A stretch of 64,000 bases of DNA, taken from contig NC_133770.1 of NCBI RefSeq assembly GCF_003597395.2, positions 84,107,077-84,171,076 on the forward strand. Direction: 5' to 3'. Position numbers and translations under genes: made by a program. This DNA comes from Chelonoidis abingdonii. Taxonomy: Eukaryota > Chordata > Testudines > Testudinidae. This document shows positions 55,375 to 64,000 of the stretch, in pieces (positions within the stretch are counted from its first letter, which is position 1; the number at the start of each line of letters is the position of its first letter). The notes beneath the pieces were generated by a model, which was given only the letters and a program-made list of their open reading frames with translations, was not told the origin of the DNA and searched no databases.

Positions 55375-55545
55375 GTAGCTGAAGCAGCGGAGTCAGGAGA
55401 CCCAGATTCTGTTCTTGGCTCTGCCACTGATTATGTTGTGTGAAGTTGGACAAATAATTTAATTTAGTTTGCTGGCTCCATGCCTCAGTTTACCCAACTG
55501 TAAAGAGGTAATAATACCCAACTTTGCAAGGAAATTACAGATCCT
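55375..55545 (+). mobile_element. MIR/CORE-type SINE
   Basis: CAGATTCTGTTCTTGGCTCT, GCCACTGATTATGTTGTGTG, CATGCCTCAGTTTACCC and CTGTAAAGAGGTAATAATAC follow the order of the MIR core and 3' half. It is old and has no internal promoter that I can see. Confidence 0.75.
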
Positions 55546-56400
55546 TAGATGAAGAGGTGTTAAGGGCAAGGAATGATGATTGTTGTTGTCTAGAAAATTT
55601 TCTGTTCCATAGGACTGAGCATCCTGCCTGTGCCACTCTTCTGTCCCATGCAAGTCCAGAGCATGGGAGACAGGGACAGGCATTTTTAACTAGGCAACCT
55701 ACATGGAATGAAAAGAAGAGCAGCCTGTATTTTTTTCTTAACAACTTTTTTGATGCATCCAAGTGGATATGTAATGTGCATAGCATTTATCCACAAGAAA
55801 TCTAGTAGCTGTCATCCACATATGCCCAATTCAGAGTCTCATCAGCTGCATTACTGAGCACAAATTATTTCAAATGCTAGAATAGGCAGTTCCCCATCTC
55901 CTTTTTGAACAGATGAGGTGTGATTTAGGGTTATCAGCTGTGTTGATGCAGAATTTTATTCACTAATTACTCACTACTCCAGCTTGCAAAACCATAGCAA
56001 AAAATTTACCAGTCCGGACGCAAAAAAAAATTGAGATATTTGACTTATTCAATAGAATAATTTCTCACCCCAAGTGAGCAGGTAAGTTGAATTTTGTAAG
56101 ACTGCCATGTGCAATAGTTACTGCAATAGGGCATATTCACATTGCACTGTAACTCAGCCAATGAAACTGCTCCAATGTGACAGTACAAGACATAATACTG
56201 ATAGTACAGTTTGTACCCCACTAGGACACCACTTTTACCTGTGGCTAGTTGGGTGAGAGGAATAAAATGTTTTCAGAGTATCTTATGGCAGGGCGGTCTC
56301 TATACAGATTGCTCATGTACTGGTAATACCTGGCTTAGTAGGTGTCCCTTTAGGGTTTAGCTCCAGCATCTCTAACAACCAGTTACTTTCTACCAACTGG
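55546..56400. other. AT-rich sequence without recognised features
   Basis: No gene or named repeat seen. Confidence 0.55.
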
Positions 56401-56475
56401 GTTATTCCTTTAGCTCAAGTGGCAGAGGCTTGTGCTTTTGATGCTTAAAGGCCCCAGTTGGATTCCTGCAAATGA
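56400..56475 (+). mobile_element. tRNA-derived SINE head
   Basis: TAGCTCAAGTGG (56411-56422) fits a polymerase III A box. GTTGGATTCC (56457-56466) fits a B box, 35 bases later, as in a tRNA gene. The tRNA arms do not pair well, so it is not a functional tRNA. The layout suits the tRNA-derived SINEs of turtles. The downstream tail is not defined. Confidence 0.55.
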
Positions 56476-56808
56476 TAGTAACTCTGCGTATATGGTCACA
56501 GTTCATTACACTCACACTAATAGACTCCAGGGGCTGAAATTTAAAACTGCTGCCCCCACCACATTCTTTACATCTGTTGCCACTGTTTACTTTCCCAGGC
56601 AGTGGATCATGCTCAGGTGAGCATTTAATTGTCCCTTTGCCCCACCCACAAGTCATCAAAGGATAGAACTTTTGGGGCAGAAGGTCACTTACTATGAACT
56701 GGTCTGTGCTCCTTGGAATCTTGATGGGTGGATGAAAACAACATACAGATATTAGAAAATATCGCGTATCCTGATAGACTATAAGAACGATATAATAAGA
56801 GGCCATAT

Positions 56809-59650
56809 AGACTCATAGACTCGTAGATCAGAAGGGACCAATATAATCAGCTAGTCTGACCTCCTGCACAAAGCAGGTCACAGAACCCTACCCATCCACT
56901 TTTATAACAACCCCTAACCCATGACTGAGTTATTGAAGTCCTCAAAATTGTGGTTTGAAGACCTCAAGCTGCAGAGAATCCAACACAGCAAGTGACCGAT
57001 GACCCCGCTGCAGAGGAAGGCGAAAAACCTCCAGGGCCCCTGCCAATCCGCCTGGAGGAAAATTCCTTCCCGACCCCAAATATGGCAGATCAGCTAAACC
57101 CTGAGCATGTGGGCAAGACTCACCAGCCAGCACCCAGGAAAGATTCTCTGCAGTAACTCCAGATCCCATCCCATCCAACATCCCCACAGACCATTGAGCA
57201 GACTTATCTGCTGATAATCCAAGATCAATTGCCCAAATTAAACTATCTCCATCATATCATCCCCCTCCATATACTTATCAAGCTTAGTTTAAAGCCAGAT
57301 AAGTCTTTTGCCCCACTACTTCCCTTGGAAGGCTGTTCCAGAACTTCATCTCCCCTAATGGTTAGAAACCTTCGTCTAATTTCAAGTCTAAACTTCCTAA
57401 TATCCAGTTTGTACCCATTTGTCCTTGTGCCTACATTAGTACTAAGCTTAAATAATTCCTCTCCCTCCCTAACGTTAATCCCCCTGATATATTTTATATA
57501 GAGCAAGCATATCCCCCGGAGCCTTCTTTTGGCCAGGCTAAACAAGCCAAGCTCTTTGAGTCTCCTTTCATAAGGCAGGTTTTCCATTCCTCGGATCATC
57601 CTAGTAGCCCGTCTCTGAACCTGTTCCAGTTTGAATTCATCCTTCTTAAACATGGGACACCAGAACTGCACACAATATTCCAGGTGGGGTCTCACCAGCG
57701 CCTTATATAACAGTACTAACACCTCCTTATCCTTGCTGGAAATACCTCGCCTGATGCACCTAAAACCGCATTTGCTTTTTTAACGGCCCATATCGCATTG
57801 GCGGCTCATAGACATCCTGCTATCAACCAATACCCAAGGTCCTTCTCCTCCTCTGTTGCTTCCAACTGATGCGTCCCAATGTATATCTAAAATTCTTATT
57901 ATTAATCCTTAAGTGCATGACCTTGCACTTTTCACTATTATATTTCATCCTATTACTATTACTCCCAGTTTACAAGGTGGTCCAGATTCTTCCTGTATAG
58001 TATCCCGGTCCTTCTCTGTGTTAGCAATACCCCCAGCTTTGTGTCATCCGCAACTTTTATTAGCACATTCCCGCTCTTTGTGCCAAGGTCAGTAATAAAA
58101 AGGTTAAATAAGATCGGTCCCAAAACCGATCCTTGAGGGACTCCACTAGTAACCTCCTTCCAGCCTGACAGTTCACCCTTCAGTACGACCCGCTGGAGTC
58201 TCCCCTTTAACCAGTTCCTTATCCACCTTACAACTTTCATATTCATCCCCATCTTTTCCAATTTAACTAACAGTTCCCATGTGGAACCGTGTCAAATGCC
58301 TTACTGAAAATCGAGGTAAATTAGATCTACCGCATTTCCTTTGTCTAAGTAATCGTCACCTTCTCAAAGAAGGAGATCAGGTTGGTTTGGCACGATCTAC
58401 CGGTTTAGTAATCCATGTTGCAATTCGTCCCAATTACCATTGACCTCAATGTCCTTAACTACTTTCTCTCCTTTAAATTTTTTCCAAGACTTACATACTA
58501 CAGACGTCAAGCTAACAGGCTATAGTTACCTGGAATCACTTTTTTTCCCTTTCTTAAAAATAGGAACTACGTTAGCAATTCTCCAGTCGTATACGGTACA
58601 ACCCCCGAGTTTACCGATTGATTAAAATTTTCGCTAACGGGCTCGCAATTTCATGCGCCAGTTCCTTTAATATCCTTGGATGGAGATTGTCCGGGCCCTC
58701 CGATTTTGTCCCATTAAGCTGTTCAAGTTTGGCCTCTACCTCAGATGCGGTAATATCCACCTCCATATCCTCATTCCCGTTATTCATCCCTCATCCATCC
58801 TAAACTCCTCACTAGTCTTATTAAAGACTGAGGCAAAGTACTTATTTAGATATTGGGCCATGTCTAGGTTATCCTTAACCTCCATTCCATCCTCAGTGTA
58901 TAGCGGCCCCACTTCTTCTTTCTTTATGTTTTCTTCTTATTTATGTGGCTGTAAGAACCTTTTACTATTTTTAATTCGCTTTGCAAGGTCCAGTTCTTAC
59001 ATGGCTTTTTCGCCTTCCTCACTTTATCCCTACATTTTCTGACCTCACTAAGGTAGCTTCCCTTGCTAATCCCGCCTTTCTTCCACTCCCTGTAAGCTTT
59101 CTGCTTTTTCCTAATCCCCTCTCTGAGATGCTTGCTCATCCAGCTTGGCCTACAACTCCTGCCCATGGTTTTTTCCCCTTTCTTGGGATGCAGGCTTCCG
59201 ACAGTTTCTGCAGCTTCGACTTAAAGTAATTCCAGGCCTCCTCCGCATTTAAATCCACAAGTTCCTCCGTCCAATCCACTTCCCTAACTAATTTCCTTAA
59301 CTCTTTAAAATTAGCCCTTGAGAAGTCAAAAAAACCCTAATCCCAGATCTACGTTTGTTATCCTTCCATCTAGTTTGAAACTGAATCAGCTCATGATCAC
59401 TCGAACCAAGGTTGTCCCCTACCACCATTTCTTCTACGAGGTCCCTCACTGCTCACCAAAACCAAATCTAAAATGGCATCCCCTCTTGTCGGTACTTCAA
59501 CTACTTGGTGAAGAAATCCATCTGCTATCACATCCAGAAAAATCTGACCCCTATTATTCTTGCAAGCACTTGTCCTCCAGTCTATATCTGGGAAGTTGAA
59601 GTCTCCCATGATGCCCTTGGGAGTCTCTTGGAAGGCTAGAAAATAGAAAT
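56809..59650 (-). mobile_element. CR1 LINE, long 5'-truncated copy
   Basis: The 3' tail (CTCATAGACTCGTAGATCAG, in complement) is at the left. Minus-strand fragments, in order: endonuclease end GIMGDFNFPDIDW and FLHQVVEVPTRGDAILDL (59397-59654), linker KHLREGIRKKQKAYREWKK (58924-59166), and RT with GVPQGSVLGPILFNLFI and KVADDTKLG (57959-58261; YADD is VADD at 58043-58054). The tail reads YKALVRPHLEYCVQFW and LEQVQRRATRMIRGMENLPY (57252-57722). The last piece is an intact 156-codon frame. Multiple frameshifts separate the others. The first half of the endonuclease and ORF1 are missing. Confidence 0.94.
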
Positions 59651-59710
59651 TCACCTGAAATTAGTTAAAATAGGAACGACTTTGGCCTACAATACACCAA
59701 AATATTCTAG

Positions 59711-59793
59711 GCTGAGTTTTGCCCTCAGTTATACTGGCACAATTTAATTGAGTGTTTGAAATGTGCCAGTATAACTGAAGGCAAAATTTGGCC
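59711..59793. repeat. Short hairpin repeat
   Basis: The arm at 59711-59740 (CTCAGTTATACTGGCAC) is the inverted complement of the arm at 59763-59793 (GTGCCAGTATAACTGAAG), with a loop of about 22 bp. It is an amniote small hairpin or MITE-like repeat. Confidence 0.8.
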
Positions 59794-60129
59794 CTATGAT
59801 TTATACATTTTTTAAAAAAAATCCTAATTATGTATCACCTTATCATAAGCTGATAAAGCCTCAGCTGGAGTGTTGTGTCCAGTTCTGGGTGCAGCATTTC
59901 AGGAAAAGTGTGGAGAATTTGGAGAAAGTCCAGAGCCCGGACATGAGTCAGACAGCATTGTGTATAGATGGAAGGGGTTGGGGGTTGGGTTTGAGCCTGA
60001 GCCTGGGCTTACATTGCAGTGGAGACATACAATTAGACATTTCAAAATCCACTGTGGGACTTCCTACCCAGGATTGGGTCCAATGTGAGGAGGAAGCATG
60101 GTCCAGACAAAATGAGCACAGGTTTGGGA

Positions 60130-60300
60130 ATCCAAAGCTCTAATTCTGGCTCTGTCACTAACTCACTGTGGTACCTTAAGTAAGTTAGTTCACTTCTCTG
60201 CCTCAGTTTCACCATCTGTAAAATTATACCTACCTATTTTATAGAGGGCTGTGAGAACTGATTAGTTAATGTTTATAAAGTGCTTTGTAAATGTTAATCT
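60130..60300 (+). mobile_element. MIR/CORE-type SINE
   Basis: TCTGGCTCTGTCACTAACTC, CTCTGCCTCAGTTTCACC, ATCTGTAAAATTATACC and AAAGTGCTTTGTAAATGTTA follow MIR order through to its LINE-like 3' end. It is old. Confidence 0.8.
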
Positions 60301-62490
60301 AATCTGTGCTAAATAGTAGTGTTTTTGCTCTATAAAAATTGTGATACTTCCAAAATTAACATGACTTTCACAGAAATAATGGAAATGAATGCAAATTGGA
60401 TGTTATTCCAGATGTAGCCACTCTTAATTGAATTTTGTAAAAAAAAAAAATAAAAATTTTTTTTACACAGAATATGTGACGGAACAGAAATCAGTAACCT
60501 GGGAGGATTCTCTTCTCTAGTGAGTTTTGTTCTTTTTAAAACTGCTTTCAGTTTCTTGGCCAGATTTGGCTCTGATACTGAGCTGTCCTTAATGCCAGAA
60601 GAGGTGAAGGAGGTAAATGAGGGTGCTTTCAGCCTATGCCAGCTATCACCAATTGCCAAGCACAGCCATGCTGATGCCAAGTGTTGCATGTTTGACTTTG
60701 ATAACAATTTGAGATGGTCAAATAACAGGCTCAAATGGAATGATGATCCTTGATTAAATAAATCAGAGATTAATGCAGGTCTCTACAGAATGAATAGATA
60801 CATTGCCACCCTTGGTGTAAGGTCAAGAGCTGGCCTCTGTATCTCTGTTCTCTTTACCTGGTGGGATGTCAGCAGTTTACTCTCCCTCACCTAATTCCCA
60901 CAACATTTGTCTTTTTTTTTTATAGGGTATGAGACAAAGAAACCCCTTTTTAGAGGGAAAAAATACTTTCCCATGATTAATTTCACTGTGTCCTCTTTTG
61001 ATATTTTCAATTTACCTCAATGCTTATAGAATTTATTTTATGGTCTCTCTCTAGGTTACTTGATCAGTAAGCTAAGGTGAATTCGAATCTCGTTATTTTT
61101 ACTGTTTCATCCCTCACAGAACCTGTCTGTACTAACAATTGTCCCTATGAACTACCCAGTCCATTGCAGAAAAATCAGCCCTAACAAGTATTCCTTTTCA
61201 GTCACTCAGTTTTGTTTATAGATCTTTAGCCACTTCTTGTAGTTTGATGGGGGGGTGATTTCCCTGGACACCTCTCTTCCCACAGACTTGGAAGTACTAG
61301 CCATAATGAAGTACAGTCTGATATCTGATTACCTGAAGATCCTGAATTCAGGTCACTCACAGATTAATAACCAACATTCTCTTCCTTTAGGATTAAAACA
61401 TATTTTTGCTAATACTGTAAAGATTTTGAGAGAATAGTTTAATATGTGAAAAAAATTAACATACAACAGAGAGAGGACTAAAAAGTTTACTGTTTACTAA
61501 CAGGTACTACACAGGGCTTTTCCTTGGCCATTCCTACATGACTCCTCTCTGGGAGTAGGGAGAGGCTGTATGAGGTTGACGTAGAGCTAGCTCCACCGGG
61601 TGGGGGTTCCCTTATGTCAACTGTACATGCCTGTTAAGACTTTAGGTTCAGAAAACTGGAGAGTCATGTAACAGATGTAATGTCCTAGTGTGCATATTCA
61701 GTCAGTGTGCATAAATAAATAATCGCTTCATTTATATAAACCCCCACCATAAAAGTCTATCACTTCTCCTCTCTTGGTTTCTCTCTGTCTCCCCTACCTC
61801 TTTTTTTGCCTCACCATATAGCTCTTAGGAATTTCTGCCTCCCACCTGGCTTCCTCAATCTTCTTTCTCTTCCTGCCCCAGCTAAAAGGGTGGCTTAAAT
61901 GGGCTGCAGTGCAGTGACGCATCAGACCCAATGATGCACTACCATTACTTTCAGCTTTTTGTTTAGTTTACAATGTAAAATACTTTTAACCTAGTTAGTG
62001 AGTGGCTAAAGATTGTAGACAGATGACTGATACGCAAGGCCTGTATACATTGCAGCAAGATGGTTTTAAACCACAAGACCCTGACAATGCTTTTATATGT
62101 TGTTGGAATATTTTAAAGGCATATTTAAAGCATCAAAGGGATCCAGCCAAGTGTAATTGTTTAAAAAAATTAAATCTTTTTTCATTACTCAATAATTTGC
62201 GGAAGTGTTTTCAGAGCTTGAAAATATTCTCTAATGATCTTATATTTTTCCATGTGACAAGCTTTCTTTTAATTCCCTACATTTTTAATGGACTCTGAAA
62301 TTAACGTGGTTTTATTGTTGTAGTAGTTTGCACACCTGCATTAACCAAGCTGTCATCACAGCATTGGGAACAGGGCTTGTTAACCTACTACTTCTCTACT
62401 GGTTCTGTTGTAGCTAGGTATAAAGCATCATACCTAACAATGGCCATAATCCAAACTAGGCTTGCACTAAGAGGTGTGGGGTGCAGGTCA
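60301..62490. other. AT-rich sequence without recognised features
   Basis: A pyrimidine-rich run lies at 61762-61812 and an A-run at 60440-60450. Open frames at 60520-60753 and 62002-62298 have no domain. No gene is called. Confidence 0.6.
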
Positions 62491-62494
62491 GCTC

Positions 62495-62800
62495 TACTGT
62501 TTTTGCTGCCCCAAGCAGCGTGCCGAATTTCTGCCACGGACAGCAGGGGCAGTCTGTGTGCCGTTAGGGTGGCACGTGCATTTCTGTGGCAGTGGCAATT
62601 CGGCTTCAGCTTCTGTCTTCAGCTGGAAGACAGAAGCCGCCAAACTGCTGCTGCAGGCAGCTGAACATAGAAGCTGCTGCAGAACTCCCGCCGCCGTGGA
62701 AATGTGCGTGCTGCCCTAATGGCACACGGACTGCCCCCGCTGTCTGCAGTGGAAATTTGGCGGGTTGCTTGGGGCAGCAAAAACACGTGGACTGCCACCC
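62495..62800. mobile_element. GC-rich foldback element
   Basis: The left arm (about 62500-62640) and right arm (about 62655-62795) are inverted copies: TTTTTGCTGCCCCAAGCAG against CTTGCTTGGGGCAGCAAAAA-type sequence, and ACAGCAGGGGCAGTCTGTGT against its complement ACACGGACTGCCCCCGCTGT. It shares GCTGCCCCAAGC with the hAT elements at 9701 and 15647. CAGGTCAGCTCTAC at 62483 could be the left terminus. No clear 8-bp duplication was seen. Confidence 0.72.
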
Positions 62801-62844
62801 CTTGTAGATTGCAGCCCCACTTGCACTCCTCACTCAGTTGAGTT

Positions 62845-63375
62845 GGTTTCAGATGCCTCGGACCTTGGCTAGTGGGTGCACCTCAGCACCCTGCAGTTCC
62901 AAGGTATGTGGTCCCCAGAGGAAATGATCCTACATATAAATGATAAAGAGCTCAGGGTGGTGTGCAGGGCATGCGTGGCTTTCCTACCTCACCTGTCGAG
63001 CAAAGTGGTCAGAGTCCTGACGGGCAACACAGCCTCAATGTTCTACATCAACAGACAAAGAGGAGTGGGGAGTCCGGCTCTGGGACTTTTGCATTGACCA
63101 TGGAATCCACCTAGAAGTATGTCACCTTCCAGGTAACAAGAACACCTAAGCAGGGACTTCTCTCATCACAAGTCAGTGCTCCACCTGGAGGTAGCCAGCA
63201 TGATCTTCCAGAGGTGGGGAACTCCTCAAGTGAATTTGTTTGCCACCAGGCAGAGCAGGAGGTGCCACAGGTTTTGCTCCAGATGGGGTCTGGGCAAGGG
63301 ATCCTTCTCAGATGCCTTCCTCCTGCCATGGGCGGGAAGCCTGAGGTATACATTTAAAATCCTCTCAAGTCCCTG
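62845..63375 (+). pseudogene. DIRS-type retrotransposon RNase H remnant
   Basis: The frame reads VSDASDLG, a stop in place of a Gly codon, then WVHLSTLQFQGMWSPEEM, HINDKELRVV, FLPHLSSKVVRVLTGNTA, SMFYINRQRG. After a stop and frame changes come HLPGNKNT and VASMIFQRWGTPQVNLFA and DAFLLPWAGSL. The order DAS, WSPEE, IN-KEL, L-NTA, MFYINRQ, DLFA and LLPW is that of RNase H and the adjoining region of DIRS/Ngaro elements, which insert by a tyrosine recombinase and not an integrase. The Asp of LTDNTA is Gly here. No recombinase or RT part is present in the window. Confidence 0.85.
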
Positions 63376-63829
63376 CTTTCATAGCAGATCAATCTAATAC
63401 TTGATAATTGTTAAAGAATTAGAAAATATTTCAGTTCAGTTAGTCGTGAGTTTCATAATAGATTACTTAGAGGATAATCCATCAGGCTTAATGAACCAGC
63501 CTCAAATACAGTAAAGCAGTAAGGAGCAGAACTGACTGGTGTATGAAGTACATACTGAAGATCATTGTAGAGTCAATAAGAGCTAGACAATCTCCTTTTT
63601 TGTGCTTTATTCTCCACTCCCATGTACCTTTATGTAAATTATTTACTCTGGTGGAAAACCCAGAATATCCTGTGTCTACCACTTTTATGAAAAGGCAATG
63701 CAACTATGGTCTTTGATTCCTTCCAAGCAGACTGTCAAATTCAAATACCTTTTGCAGCTTCTTATTTCTTTGTCATCTATGTTATCTTGAGCCTAGAAGT
63801 GGTATCTTATTCTCCAATGTTAAATCTAA
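63376..63829. other. AT-rich spacer
   Basis: Nothing recognised. It ends in TAA (63827-63829), the likely target duplication of the next element. Confidence 0.6.
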
Positions 63830-64000
63830 GGCCTGGTCTACACTACGCCGTTAAATCGATTTAAACAGCGTTAAATCGATTTAACGCTGCACCCGTCCAC
63901 ACTACACCGCCCTGTAAATCGATTTAAAGGGCTCTTTAAATCGATTTCTGTACTCCATCAAAACCACAGGAGTAACCCTAAAATCGATTTTACTAAATCG
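63830..64000 (+). mobile_element. Harbinger-like element, left end (cut by window edge)
   Basis: It starts GGCCTGGTCTACACTACG after TAA. It then shares TTTAACGCTGCACCCGTCCA and AAAGGGCTCTTTAAA with the copy at 30483-32511. Five full palindromes AAATCGATTT lie at 63853, 63873, 63916, 63938 and 63981, and a sixth is cut at 63995. In the older copy these sites have decayed, so this copy is younger. The rest lies beyond the window. Confidence 0.7.

Noticed and set aside
56400..56475. A possible tRNA gene
   Set aside because: A and B boxes are present but the acceptor and anticodon arms do not pair. A SINE head fits better.
61740..61870. Polypyrimidine run followed by AG, as at a splice acceptor
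   Set aside because: No coding frame with a known domain follows, and such tracts are frequent in AT-rich DNA.

Overview
This is a stretch of vertebrate nuclear DNA in which I recognise no host protein-coding exon, tRNA or rRNA gene. Its repeats point to a sauropsid, most likely a turtle: CR1 LINEs with 3' tails of the type TAGAATCATAGAA, together with L2, Penelope, Tx1-like, DIRS-like and Ty3/gypsy elements, CORE/MIR-type SINEs, a tRNA-derived SINE head and many short hAT, mariner and Harbinger-type elements. The species call is an inference; a crocodilian is less likely but not excluded. All coding potential seen is decayed transposon protein.

Layout. 0-7.2 kb: a gypsy-type LTR end, a hAT element with an 8-bp duplication, a CR1 tail, and a repeat split by a 1.07-kb solo LTR. 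7.25-9.16 kb: a Penelope-like element (reverse transcriptase plus GIY-YIG endonuclease) with inverted termini and a 12-bp target duplication. 9.7-10.9 kb: a hAT element holding a 956-bp solo LTR. 11-19.8 kb: mostly AT-rich unique sequence. 19.8-21.3 kb: a mariner-type element holding a palindromic Penelope end. 21.4-22.8 kb: a decayed L2. 24-30 kb: several hAT elements and one mariner-type MITE. 30.5-32.5 kb: a Harbinger-like element with a Myb/SANT remnant. 32.8-41.3 kb: a CR1 split by a 5.7-kb Ty3/gypsy element. 42-46.5 kb: LTRs, a Penelope fragment, a Tigger-like MITE and a hAT within a hAT. 47.5-50.3 kb: a GC-rich Tx1-like LINE that runs into a 100-N assembly gap. 50.4-53 kb: LTR pieces. 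56.8-59.7 kb: a long CR1. 62.5-63.4 kb: a foldback element and a DIRS-type RNase H remnant. 63.83 kb to the end: the start of a second Harbinger-like copy.

The most notable element is the gypsy copy at 33116-38831. Its order is gag, protease, integrase, reverse transcriptase, RNase H, as in the Gmr1 group, and its capsid carries a region closely resembling the SCAN domain of vertebrate zinc-finger proteins. The next is the Penelope family, whose ends carry hammerhead-ribozyme-like cores in several copies. The elements do not form a pathway. They form a layered record of insertions, and exact target-site duplications give the order of many events.
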